NCBI RefSeq assembly: GCF_005221325.1
Contig: NZ_CP039889.1
Coordinates: 1,686,501 to 1,750,500, forward strand
Direction of reading: 5' to 3'
DNA: 64,000 bases
Source: Agrobacterium tumefaciens
Lineage (GTDB): Bacteria > Pseudomonadota > Alphaproteobacteria > Rhizobiales > Rhizobiaceae
Each line of letters starts with the position of its first letter. Position 1 is the stretch's first letter. Below, one piece after another: positions 26,118-34,640 of this stretch. The translations under genes were made by a program, and so were the position numbers. The notes under the pieces were generated by a model. It was not told the origin of the DNA. It worked only from the letters and a program-made list of their open reading frames with translations, and made no database searches.

Positions 26118-27191
26118 ATGAAAAAAGCTCATCAGCGCCGCAAGGCCGCGATTTTCGCCGGCATCGTTGCCGCCGGGATCGCATCGCTCTCGGGAACCGT
26201 CTATGCGCAGGATGCGACAAAGGGCACCGTCAATATCGTCGGTTTTTCCGGCGTTTTTGCCGATAACTATCAAAAATTCATCATTGACGCCTTCAAGGCC
26301 GAACATCCCGGCGTCGAGGTGAATTATCAGCAGAGCAAGAATTCGGCCGAAACGCTGGCGCTGCTCACCCTTCAGCGCGCCGAACCGAAGGTCGATGTCG
26401 CGCTCATCGACGTCTCGGTCGCCATCAAGGCGAACAAGGAGGAATTGTTCACCAAACTCGATCCCGCCAGGGTGCCGAACCTTGCGGAACAGCCGGAATG
26501 GGCGCGCATCGATGGCGACCGCGCCATCGCATTCTCGCAGGACAATCTTGCCATCCTCTACAATACCGACGCGGTGAAGGAACCGCCGACAAGCTGGGCC
26601 GATCTTGCCGACCCGAAATACAAGGGAAAGATCGCGGCCAAGCTTTCCGATACGCGTGGCGTCATTCTCCTGCCGATCCTCACCAAGCTGAAGGGCGGCG
26701 ATTACAAGACGTCCATAGATCCGGCCATCGATTTTCTTAAGGAGGTTGCGCCGAGCGTCTCGACCTTCGAGCCCGCACCGGACTGCTATGCCGTGGTGCA
26801 GAGCGGCGAGGTCGATCTTTCCGTCTGCTGGAACGGCCGCGCGCAATATCTGCATGATACGCAGGGCGGCAAGATCGGCGTGGCCCTGCCGAAGGAAGGC
26901 TCCATCGGCCAGACGAACACCATCGGTCTCGTCGAAGGTTCTGCCAACAAGGAGGCCGCCGAGCTTTTCGTCAACTATGCGCTGAGCGCGAAGGCGCAGG
27001 CGACATTTGCCGAGAAGAGCTTCTATGGTCCGGTCAATACCAAGGTTTCGCTCAGCGAGCCGGTTGCCGCCCGCATCTATGGCAGCAAGGAAGCCCAGGC
27101 CGCGCAGTCCTCGCTGGACTGGACCTTCGTGGCGGACAAATATTCGGCATGGATACAGCGGATCAACCGCGAGGTCATCGCGGCGAATTGA
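26118..27191 (+). CDS. Periplasmic binding protein of a Pot/Fbp-type ABC importer
   Basis: A 357-residue exported protein: signal peptide ending at V-Y-A-Q, then a type-II binding fold of the spermidine/putrescine or ferric class (bacterial extracellular solute-binding). The mature protein has no Met at all and only two Cys (near A-P-D-C-Y and S-V-C-W). It belongs to the FMO operon and is followed by its ATPase and two permeases. The ligand is probably an organosulfur compound or peptide conjugate rather than a polyamine. Confidence 0.82.
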   Translation: MKKAHQRRKAAIFAGIVAAGIASLSGTVYAQDATKGTVNIVGFSGVFADNYQKFIIDAFKAEHPGVEVNYQQSKNSAETLALLTLQRAEPKVDVALIDVSVAIKANKEELFTKLDPARVPNLAEQPEWARIDGDRAIAFSQDNLAILYNTDAVKEPPTSWADLADPKYKGKIAAKLSDTRGVILLPILTKLKGGDYKTSIDPAIDFLKEVAPSVSTFEPAPDCYAVVQSGEVDLSVCWNGRAQYLHDTQGGKIGVALPKEGSIGQTNTIGLVEGSANKEAAELFVNYALSAKAQATFAEKSFYGPVNTKVSLSEPVAARIYGSKEAQAAQSSLDWTFVADKYSAWIQRINREVIAAN

Positions 27192-27211
27192 GACAGGAAG
27201 CAGAGGACGTC

Positions 27212-28267
27212 ATGGCCGATCATCATGTCGAGATCGACAGTCTCGTGAAGACCTATCCGGGCGCCCTCAAGCCCTCCGTGGATCACGTCAGCTTTTCCCT
27301 GCCGCGCGGGGAAATGCTGGCGTTGCTCGGCCCATCCGGCTGCGGCAAAACGACAATCCTGCGCATGATTGCCGGTCTGATCCCGGTAACCTCGGGCGAG
27401 ATCCGGCTGGATGGTCGCGACATTTCCGCGACCCCAGTCCATAAGCGCAATATGGGCATGGTCTTTCAGGCCTATGCCCTGTTTCCGCATATGAATGTTG
27501 CCGAAAACATCGCCTTCGGGCTGGAAATGCGCGGCATCGCCAAATCCGAGCGCACGGAGCGGGTGGCAAAGGCGCTCGATCTGGTCAAGCTTTCCGGCCT
27601 TGGCGAAAGGCGCGTCTCCCAGCTTTCCGGCGGCCAGCAGCAACGCGCGGCAATCGCCCGCTCACTCGTCATCGAACCCGCGCTGCTGCTGTTTGACGAG
27701 CCGCTCTCCAATCTCGATGCGAAACTGCGCGATGAAATGCGCGATGAAATCCGCGACATCCAGAGCCGCACCGGGGTTACCAGCATTTTCGTGACGCATG
27801 ATCAGGATGAAGCCCTGTCAATGGCCGACAGGCTGGCGGTGATGTCGGATGGTCGGCTGGAGCAGATCGGCACGCCGCGCGAGATTTTCGACAGGCCGAA
27901 AACGGATTTTGTCGCCTCCTTCATCGGCGCTGGTTCTTTCCTTACGGGCACGGTGGTTGCGCCGGGCAGGGCGGAAATCCCCGGTCTCGGTTTCCTGCAT
28001 TTCTCGGCCGCTGTTCCGGTTGGCCAAAAAGCGCGGTTTCTGGTGCGTCCGCATCGCTTCGTGCTGGGTGAGGGCGTCAATGCTTTCTCTGGCATCGTCG
28101 AACATGTGACCTATCGCGGGCAGATGCTGACGCTCGGCGTGCGCGCGGGCGACCATCGCCTCCAGGCCGATCTGCCCACACATGCTGCCGCCTTGCCGGC
28201 TAAGGGGGAGCGGGTGACGCTTTCCGTCGCGCCGGAGGATGTGACGCTGATCGGGGAGGCGGCCTGA
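27212..28267 (+). CDS. ABC transporter ATP-binding protein (PotA-like)
   Basis: A 351-residue ATPase with Walker A GPSGCGKTT at 40-48, signature L-S-G-G-Q-Q-Q-R, Walker B L-L-L-F-D-E-P-L-S-N-L-D-A-K-L and a C-terminal TOBE regulatory domain. The ATG at 27212 follows GGAAG/GAGGA-rich sequence after the binding-protein stop. It overlaps the following permease start by one base (TGATGG). Confidence 0.87.
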   Translation: MADHHVEIDSLVKTYPGALKPSVDHVSFSLPRGEMLALLGPSGCGKTTILRMIAGLIPVTSGEIRLDGRDISATPVHKRNMGMVFQAYALFPHMNVAENIAFGLEMRGIAKSERTERVAKALDLVKLSGLGERRVSQLSGGQQQRAAIARSLVIEPALLLFDEPLSNLDAKLRDEMRDEIRDIQSRTGVTSIFVTHDQDEALSMADRLAVMSDGRLEQIGTPREIFDRPKTDFVASFIGAGSFLTGTVVAPGRAEIPGLGFLHFSAAVPVGQKARFLVRPHRFVLGEGVNAFSGIVEHVTYRGQMLTLGVRAGDHRLQADLPTHAAALPAKGERVTLSVAPEDVTLIGEAA

Positions 28268-29142
28268 TGGCGGCGGCAAGTCATGCTTCCGGTGGCGGCA
28301 CCTCGCATCGCGGCGTTCTGCTTCTTCTGCTTTTGCCGGGCCTCATTGCGCTGCTGACGACGTTTCTTTTGCCGCTCATCTGGCTGGTGCGGGCCTCGTT
28401 CGCGTCCTCGGCCATGGCCGCACTCCGCGGCGGCGACTGGACGCTCGAATCCTATAGAACCGTGCTGTTAGACCCATTCTACTGGAAAATTGCCTGGAAC
28501 ACGCTTTATCTCGGCGTGAATGTCGCGGTTCTGGCGGTCGTTCTTTCCTATCCCATCGCGCTTTTCCTAGCCCGCACCACCAGCCGCTGGCGCGGTGTGC
28601 TGACAGCACTTGCCGTTGCACCGCTTCTCACCTCCTCGGTGGTGCGCACTTATGGCTGGATGGTCATTCTGGGGGATCGGGGCGTGATCAACACGGCGCT
28701 GCAATCTTCCGGCCTGACGGATGGGGTCATCCGGCTCACCAACAATTATTTCGGTGCGACCGTCGCGCTGGTCGAAATCTTGATGCCTTATGCGATCCTT
28801 GCGATGCTGAGCGGTTTTGGCCGGCTGAACACGCAGTTCGAGGAGGCAGCCGCCATGCTGGGTGCGAACCGTTTGCGCGTGTTCACCCGCATTGTGCTGC
28901 CGCTTTCGCTGCCCGGCGTTCTCACCGCCGCCCTTCTGGTCTTCGTGCTCGCCATCTCGTCCTTCGTTACGCCGCGCCTGATGGGCGGCGGCCGCGTTTT
29001 CGTCATCGGCACGGAGGTTTTCAACGAGGCGACGGTGACGCTGAACTGGCCGCTGGCCGCCGCACTTTCGGTGTTGTTGCTCGTCCTGTTCGGCAGTGTG
29101 ATCGTGATATACCAGCGCGCCATGCGCGCGCTTGAGATGTGA
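28267..29142 (+). CDS. ABC transporter permease (PotB-like)
   Basis: A 291-residue permease with six predicted helices and the EAA cytoplasmic loop (E-E-A-A-A-M-L-G-A-N-R-L-R-V-F) near residue 197. It forms a heterodimer with the next gene product in the FMO operon importer. Confidence 0.85.
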   Translation: MAAASHASGGGTSHRGVLLLLLLPGLIALLTTFLLPLIWLVRASFASSAMAALRGGDWTLESYRTVLLDPFYWKIAWNTLYLGVNVAVLAVVLSYPIALFLARTTSRWRGVLTALAVAPLLTSSVVRTYGWMVILGDRGVINTALQSSGLTDGVIRLTNNYFGATVALVEILMPYAILAMLSGFGRLNTQFEEAAAMLGANRLRVFTRIVLPLSLPGVLTAALLVFVLAISSFVTPRLMGGGRVFVIGTEVFNEATVTLNWPLAAALSVLLLVLFGSVIVIYQRAMRALEM

Positions 29143-29150
29143 GGCCGGCC

Positions 29151-29939
29151 ATGGACGCGAAATTCGGACGCTTCGCCCACGCGCTTCTGCTGACACTGCT
29201 TTACCTGTTTCTTCTGGCGCCGATCATCGTCGTCCTGATCATTTCCTTCGATACGCGGCAATATCTGGCCTTTCCGCCGGAAAGCCTGTCCTTCGGCTCC
29301 TATGCCAAGGTGTTCGCCAATGTGAAGTTCATCTCCGCCTTCTGGCGAAGCCTCGGCATCGGCCTGCTTGTCGGTTTCGTCTCGATTTTCGCGGGACTGC
29401 TTCTGTCGCTGGCGCTGTCGCGGCACGAATTCCGTGGTAAGGGCGCCGTCAATTTCCTGATCCTTGCGCCTTTCCTCGTGCCGCATATCGTGCTTGCCGT
29501 CGGTGTGATGCTGGTGCTCGGGCCGCTCGGCTTGCTCGACAGCTATACCGGCATCTTTCTCGCGCATCTTGGTATCACCACGCCCTATACCGTGCGCACC
29601 ATCACCATGAGCCTGATGGCAGTGGATCGTCGTGTCGAAGAGGCGGCGCGCGTTCACGGCGCATCGCCAGCCATGGTGCTGTGGCGCATCACCTTGCCGC
29701 TTGTCCGACCTGGCCTCATTGCCGGCGCGGTCATCGCCTTCCTGATTTCTTTCGACGAAGCGACGATCTCGCTCTTCATCGTTTCCGTCAAATCCTCGAC
29801 ATTGCCGACGGAAATCTATCACTACCTCGAATATTCCACCGATCCGCAGATTGCCGCCCTTTCCGTCATCCTCATCCTCATCTCGGTTGGCGTGGTCGTG
29901 GCGGTCGAGCGGTTGATCGGGTTGCGCAAGGTGCTGTGA
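29151..29939 (+). CDS. ABC transporter permease (PotC-like)
   Basis: A 262-residue permease with about six helices and an EAA loop (E-E-A-A-R-V-H-G-A-S-P-A). The ATG at 29151 is preferred to a GTG at 29139 that overlaps the upstream stop, because gagg lies just upstream. It ends one base before the esterase start region. Confidence 0.84.
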   Translation: MDAKFGRFAHALLLTLLYLFLLAPIIVVLIISFDTRQYLAFPPESLSFGSYAKVFANVKFISAFWRSLGIGLLVGFVSIFAGLLLSLALSRHEFRGKGAVNFLILAPFLVPHIVLAVGVMLVLGPLGLLDSYTGIFLAHLGITTPYTVRTITMSLMAVDRRVEEAARVHGASPAMVLWRITLPLVRPGLIAGAVIAFLISFDEATISLFIVSVKSSTLPTEIYHYLEYSTDPQIAALSVILILISVGVVVAVERLIGLRKVL

Positions 29940-29940
29940 C

Positions 29941-31449
29941 ATGACCATCGTGAAAGTGGCAGCCGGCGCGTTGCAGGGTATCAGGGAAAACAGAATTCAC
30001 GCCTTTCTCGGTGTGCCCTATGCCGCGCCCGTTACGGTGGAGCGTCGTTTCGAAGCGCCGCAGCCGGTTTTGCCGTGGCAGGCGGTGCGGGACGCGACCC
30101 GGCTCGGCCCCGTCTGTCCGCAAATTCCCACCTACGGTCCGGTTGGCACCGCCGCGACCTCGAAACTGGCCTTCGGTGAGGATTTTTTGGCGCTCAACAT
30201 TCGCACGCCGGACCCGACAGGCCGGGCGCCGGTACTTTTCTGGATCCATGGCGGCGGTTATGCGGTCGGCTCGGCCAACGAGCCGGTGCTGCAGAGTGGC
30301 GCGTTTGCGGCGAGCGGCATCGTCGAGGTCACGGTCAATTATCGCCTTGGCGCGCTTGGCTTTCTCCGCGTTGAGGGCAAGCCAGACAATCGCGGTCTAC
30401 TCGATCTCATGGCCGCGCTCGAATGGGTGCGCGACAATATTGCCGCCTTCGGCGGTGATCCTGATCGTGTGACGCTTGCGGGGCGCTCGGCTGGCGGCTT
30501 TGCGGTTGCGACGCTGATGGCCATGCCGCAAGCGCAGGGGCTTTTTCATCGCGCCATGCCGCAAAGCGGCGCAAGCACGGCAATCGCCTCCCTGGACGAC
30601 GCCGCCAAGCTTTCGCGCCGCTTCCGGGCAGCGGCGGAAATGGACGATGCAGCGCTTGCGGCTCTGCCTATAGAGAGACTGCTCGAAATCCAGCGCGATC
30701 TCTGCAACCAGTCTTACGAGCACCATGATTTTGCCCGCGACGGGGCGGCCGCGATGCTCGGCGTGCCTTTCGTTCCTGTTGTTGATGGGATGAGCCTGCC
30801 GGAACATCCCGAAACCGCCGCGCAGGCAGGACGCACCGCCGCCGTGCCGATGATGATCGGCTGCACGACGGGAGAATACGTGACCCATGCGACGGCGCAG
30901 CCGGACATGGATTTCGTGCGCTGTGCGGACCTGCTGCATGAACGTGTTCTGCCCTGTGGCCTCAGCGGTTCCGGCATTGTGGAGCGCTATCGCACCGCTT
31001 TGCCGGGCCACAGCCCACGCGGCATCTGGCGGGCAATTGCCGGCGATCTGGTCTTCCAACTTCCCGCGATCCGTTTCGCCAAGCTGCATGCCCGCTTCAA
31101 CCCGGTCTATAAATATCTCTACGGCTCTCTGGAGGCCAATGAACTGGGTGCGCCGCACGGGGCGGAAGTCGGCTCCGTCTGGTATCGCCATGGCTCGAAC
31201 AGCCGCGACCTGCCGGAGCGGCAGCGTGTGACGGATGCGGGTTTCGCAAGGGCGATCCATGATCTGTGGGCCTCATTCATCAAGGATGCACAGCCGACCG
31301 CGCCGCACGGCGAGTGGCCGCGTTATCATGCCCAAAGGCCAACGGTTCTGCGGGCGGGTCCAATAGGGTTTGGCGTTACTCCCGATCCCTTTGACGGGCG
31401 TGAGGCGCTCTGGCTGCCGGCTGGTCATGAAGATCGTCGACCGGTATAG
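29941..31449 (+). CDS. Type-B carboxylesterase family protein
   Basis: A 502-residue alpha/beta hydrolase. The oxyanion-hole motif HGGG is at 103-106. The nucleophile elbow G-R-S-A-G-G has Ser183, where the family usually has G-E-S-A-G, so the residue before Ser is Arg rather than Glu. There is no signal peptide, so it acts in the cytoplasm on a substrate brought in by the importer encoded upstream. Sulfur content is normal. It probably releases an ester-linked moiety; the substrate is unknown. Confidence 0.82.
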   Translation: MTIVKVAAGALQGIRENRIHAFLGVPYAAPVTVERRFEAPQPVLPWQAVRDATRLGPVCPQIPTYGPVGTAATSKLAFGEDFLALNIRTPDPTGRAPVLFWIHGGGYAVGSANEPVLQSGAFAASGIVEVTVNYRLGALGFLRVEGKPDNRGLLDLMAALEWVRDNIAAFGGDPDRVTLAGRSAGGFAVATLMAMPQAQGLFHRAMPQSGASTAIASLDDAAKLSRRFRAAAEMDDAALAALPIERLLEIQRDLCNQSYEHHDFARDGAAAMLGVPFVPVVDGMSLPEHPETAAQAGRTAAVPMMIGCTTGEYVTHATAQPDMDFVRCADLLHERVLPCGLSGSGIVERYRTALPGHSPRGIWRAIAGDLVFQLPAIRFAKLHARFNPVYKYLYGSLEANELGAPHGAEVGSVWYRHGSNSRDLPERQRVTDAGFARAIHDLWASFIKDAQPTAPHGEWPRYHAQRPTVLRAGPIGFGVTPDPFDGREALWLPAGHEDRRPV

Positions 31450-31498
31450 CGCTTGGTGACGATGACGAAGAAACACAGGTCTCGGGGCGGAGTGGAAA

Positions 31499-32446
31499 AT
31501 GGTGTCTGACTATCTCGATACGCGGCAGCTCGAGGCTTTCGTAGCCGTGGTTTCGATCGGCAGCATTACGGGCGCGGCAAAGGCGCTGGGTAAGTCTCAA
31601 CCCGTCGTCACGCGCCTCATTCAGGACCTCGAGGGCGAAATCGGTTTTGCGCTGCTGCATCGCAACGGCCCGCGCATCACCCCAACTGAAAAGGGTGTCG
31701 CCTTTTTTGCCCAGGCGGAACTGTTTCTCAGCGGGCTCAGAACGATCAGTGAAAGCGCAAGGCGCATTCATGGCGCGCGCCGCACGGCCATCGAGGTGGC
31801 GTCGATTCCGGCGATTGCAGCCAGTCTTCTGCCGAGGGCGCTTGCCGCCCTTCCAGCCGACAGGTTTCCCGATCATGTGCATCTGCAGAGCATTTCCTCG
31901 GAAAATGTCGTGCAGGCGGTGATGGCCGGCACGGCGGATCTGGGCGCCGTCAGTCTTCCGCTCGACAATCCCGGCATCGACATCCACTGGCTGGGGGAGG
32001 TGCCATGCGTGGCCGTGGTTGCGGAGGATCATCCCTTGGCGCAAAAGGCGGTAATCTCTGCGCAAGACCTCGCCGGACACCGGCTTATCGCCTCTGCAAA
32101 CCCCTTTCGCCTTCGCATGCGGATCAACGACGTGCTCTCCAATCTCGGTGTTGATCTTTCTTCCGTGATCGACAGCAACGCGACCTATGTTTCCCTTTCG
32201 CTGGCGCGCATGGGGCTCGGCATCGCCATCGTCGAATCGATCACCCTCTGGGGCTTGCCGGTAGAGGGCGTCCGCATTCTGCCCCTCTCATTCCACATCC
32301 CATTCCAGTGGGGTCTCGTGACGGCGGCCGGGCGGCCGGTCATCTACGAGGTGGAGCAACTAGTGGCCACCGCGAGGCGAATGGTGGCGGATATTCCGCA
32401 AGCCATTGTTTACGATAAGATATCGCAAATCCCGTCGTTTGATTGA
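31499..32446 (+). CDS. LysR-family transcriptional regulator
   Basis: A 315-residue regulator: N-terminal winged helix-turn-helix (Q-L-E-A-F-V-A-V-V-S-I-G-S-I-T-G-A-A-K-A-L-G-K-S-Q-P) followed by a LysR substrate-binding domain. It lies 49 bp after the esterase on the same strand, with its own ribosome-binding site, and is probably the regulator of the FMO operon. A strong hairpin ends the unit. Confidence 0.87.
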   Translation: MVSDYLDTRQLEAFVAVVSIGSITGAAKALGKSQPVVTRLIQDLEGEIGFALLHRNGPRITPTEKGVAFFAQAELFLSGLRTISESARRIHGARRTAIEVASIPAIAASLLPRALAALPADRFPDHVHLQSISSENVVQAVMAGTADLGAVSLPLDNPGIDIHWLGEVPCVAVVAEDHPLAQKAVISAQDLAGHRLIASANPFRLRMRINDVLSNLGVDLSSVIDSNATYVSLSLARMGLGIAIVESITLWGLPVEGVRILPLSFHIPFQWGLVTAAGRPVIYEVEQLVATARRMVADIPQAIVYDKISQIPSFD

Positions 32447-32468
32447 ATTTTCTTAGGGGTGGCCGTTT

Positions 32469-32505
32469 CGACTGCACATACGCAACGATTGCGCATGTGC
32501 AGTCG
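32469..32505. terminator. Bidirectional hairpin between the LysR gene and rpsU
   Basis: CGACTGCACAT (32469-32479) pairs perfectly with ATGTGCAGTCG (32495-32505), with a further CGC/GCG pairing inside after one mismatch. The genes on both sides converge here, so it probably terminates both. It lacks a clear T run. Confidence 0.6.
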
Positions 32506-32547
32506 GTTCCATCGATAAAACCGGCTAGCTCGACGTTGAGGTCGCGA

Positions 32548-32778
32548 TCACTTGCCTTTCCTGGGTTTTGACGGAAGAAGACCTTCTCGCTGCATTTGCT
32601 TGCGGACCAGCTTTCGCTGGCGACCGATAGCTTCAGCTTTCTCTCGCGCTTTTCGGATGGATGGTTTCTCAAAAGCTTCGCGCAGGCGCATTTCGCGGAA
32701 AACGCCCTCCCGCTGGAGCTTCTTTTTGAGAATGCGTAGCGCCTGATCAACATTGTTGTCGCGAACTAAAACCTGCAT
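32548..32778 (-). CDS. rpsU: 30S ribosomal protein bS21
   Basis: A 76-residue basic protein beginning [10 protein letters not shown] and continuing [13 protein letters not shown], the bS21 family signature, with a Lys/Arg-rich C-terminus. bS21 binds the 30S platform next to the anti-Shine-Dalgarno region and helps initiation. The start at 32778, after GAGGG, is preferred over an upstream in-frame ATG. Rhizobia usually carry more than one rpsU; this copy sits alone amid sulfur-metabolism genes and not beside a cold-shock gene. Confidence 0.93.
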   Translation of the reverse strand: MQVLVRDNNVDQALRILKKKLQREGVFREMRLREAFEKPSIRKAREKAEAIGRQRKLVRKQMQREGLLPSKPRKGK

Positions 32779-32812
32779 TTTTCCCTCTTGAGGTCTGCCA
32801 ACGTGGCACGGC

Positions 32813-32842
32813 ACCATATCCATTCTGTTCATGTCATTTCAA
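32813..32842 (-). promoter_or_regulatory. Candidate promoter of rpsU
   Basis: On the minus strand TTGAAA (32842-32837) and TATGGT (32818-32813) are 18 bp apart, a reasonable housekeeping -35/-10 pair. The predicted start lies about 28 bp before the rpsU ATG. Confidence 0.35.
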
Positions 32843-32917
32843 GAGCCCAATATTTTCAACCACCGCGGATGGCGCCTTAGCAGGGGCGGCGCGAGACGGC
32901 CTGGGCGACAGGTCGTT

Positions 32918-34336
32918 TCAGACCGCGGCACTCTTCGGTATCGTGCCGGCCGCTTCCGCTTCTTCCCGCTTGACCGCTTCAATGTCGCGATAGCGGTTGG
33001 CCGGATGGTTGGCCGCCAGATAGTCGCCATCGCCGAACAGCTTTTCACGGAGTGTGCCCGGCTTGTACGCCTTGGGATAAACGCCGCGTTTCTGAAGTTC
33101 GGGTACGATATAAGCCACCACGTCCTCGAAACTGTCGGGTGTCACCGCATAGGCGAGGTTGAAGCCGTCGACATCAGTATCATCTACCCATTCCTGCAGG
33201 ATATCGGCAATGCGGGAAGGGGAGCCGACGAAGACGGGCCCGAGGCCGCCGATGCCGCCGAATTTCGCCAGTTCGTCGATCGTCCAGGATTTGTCGCCAC
33301 CTGCAATGTGCTCGACGAAGGAGTGGATCGCATTCGTTTCGACCTTCTTGACCTGGTCCGTTGGCGCATATTGGCCGAAATCGATACCGCTCCAGCCGGA
33401 CATGAAGACCAGCGCGCCGTCATAGGAGACATAATCCCGGTATTCCTCGAACTTCTTCTGTGCCTTTTCGTCCGTCTCGTCGGTGATGATGGTGACCAGC
33501 GTGTAGATGTAGACCTTTTTGGGGTCACGTCCGGCTTCGGCCACGCGGCGGCGGGTTTCCGCGACGTGTTGCTTGAGAACGGATTTGGTCGGGGCGGCAA
33601 CGAAGATGCATTCGGCATGTTCGGCGGCAAAGGCCTTACCCGGGCCTGAAGCTCCGGCCTGATAAAGAACCGGGGTGCGTTGCGGGGAGGGCTCGCTCAG
33701 GTGGTAGCCCGGCACCTCGAAATATTTGCCCTTGTGCCCGATCTCGTGAACCTTGGCGGGATCGGTGAAGATGCGCCGGTCACGGTCACGCAGCACCGCA
33801 CCTTCTTCCCAGCTTCCTTCGAAAAGCTTGTAGAGCACTTCGATATATTCGGCGGCCACTTCATAGCGGTTGTCATGGCGGCGCAGGCCACCCTCTCCGA
33901 TATTCTTTGCGCCGCTTTCCAGATAGGAGGTCACGATGTTCCAGCCGATCCGGCCTTTGCTGTGGTGGTCGGCGGTCGAAAGCCGGCGCGCGAATGTGTA
34001 GGGATGTTCGAACGAGGTGGAGGCTGTGATGCCTATGCCCAGATGTTCCGTCGCTAGTGCAATCGGGGCGGCAAGCTGTAGCGGATCGTTCACCGGTATC
34101 TGCGCGGCCTGATGAATCGCGTGATAGTTCGAACCCTTATAGACGTCGTAGTAGCCGATGACATCGGCAATGAAGATGCCATCGAACACGCCGCGCTCCA
34201 GCGTGCGGGCCAGATCCTGCCAATAATCGAGATCCTTGTATTTCCAGGATTTATCGCGCGGATGCGCCCATAGGCCCGGCGATTGATGGCCAACGCAATT
34301 CATGTCGAAGGCGTTGAAGCGAATGGTCTTGCTCAT
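32918..34336 (-). CDS. FMNH2-dependent monooxygenase, NtaA/SnaA/DszA family (copy 2)
   Basis: A 472-residue luciferase-like monooxygenase with F-N-A-F-D-M-N-C near the N-terminus, I-F-I-A-D-V-I-G-Y-Y-D-V-Y, A-S-T-S-F-E-H-P-Y-T-F-A-R-R and V-L-Y-Q-A-G-A-S-G-P-G-K. It is clearly different from the copy at 21246, so probably has a different substrate. Enzymes of this type attack sulfones, sulfonates or aminopolycarboxylates. It is monocistronic, lying downstream of a TTTATAGACTAAT motif at 34407-34419. Only two internal Met and two Cys in 472 residues. Confidence 0.85.
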   Translation of the reverse strand: MSKTIRFNAFDMNCVGHQSPGLWAHPRDKSWKYKDLDYWQDLARTLERGVFDGIFIADVIGYYDVYKGSNYHAIHQAAQIPVNDPLQLAAPIALATEHLGIGITASTSFEHPYTFARRLSTADHHSKGRIGWNIVTSYLESGAKNIGEGGLRRHDNRYEVAAEYIEVLYKLFEGSWEEGAVLRDRDRRIFTDPAKVHEIGHKGKYFEVPGYHLSEPSPQRTPVLYQAGASGPGKAFAAEHAECIFVAAPTKSVLKQHVAETRRRVAEAGRDPKKVYIYTLVTIITDETDEKAQKKFEEYRDYVSYDGALVFMSGWSGIDFGQYAPTDQVKKVETNAIHSFVEHIAGGDKSWTIDELAKFGGIGGLGPVFVGSPSRIADILQEWVDDTDVDGFNLAYAVTPDSFEDVVAYIVPELQKRGVYPKAYKPGTLREKLFGDGDYLAANHPANRYRDIEAVKREEAEAAGTIPKSAAV

Positions 34337-34640
34337 GCTGAACTCCCGGATGTGTCGCAGCCGAGAATAATGGGGACATGAGACGCGTTACAGTTTCCTG
34401 ATATTTTTTATAGACTAATGAGGAGAATAAAATTGCGCATTGTCTGGCGCTGGCAGGAGCCCTATCCCCGCGTTTCGGAAGAATAAGAAATGCAGCCGAA
34501 TAAAACTGCCGCAGCGCGATGGGTGTCGCGGATGAATTTTTCGTCACGCCTGTCAAAATTGGAAGTTCGTAAGGTCCCTAAATCGATAAATGTTGTAGAT
34601 TTCGTGCAGGTCGCAAGCCGACGGGATCACATGAGTTGAG
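34337..34640. promoter_or_regulatory. Divergent intergenic region with a TTTATAGA motif
   Basis: No gene is seen in these 304 bp. TTTATAGACTAAT lies at 34407-34419, about 70 bp before the leftward monooxygenase start and 220 bp before the rightward FAD protein. It sits in a locally AT-rich block and matches the motif at 5850 and 54732. Confidence 0.4.

Noticed and set aside
25209..26855. A 548-codon open frame on the minus strand
   Set aside because: Antisense to the dipeptidase and binding-protein genes; low-complexity Arg/Gly/Asp-rich product with no motif.
28788..29948. A 386-codon open frame on the minus strand
   Set aside because: Antisense to the two permease genes; the product is highly hydrophilic and charged, typical of a shadow of a membrane-protein gene.
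32340..32753. A 137-codon minus-strand frame overlapping rpsU and the LysR end
   Set aside because: It covers the terminator hairpin and most of rpsU in another frame; rpsU is unmistakable.
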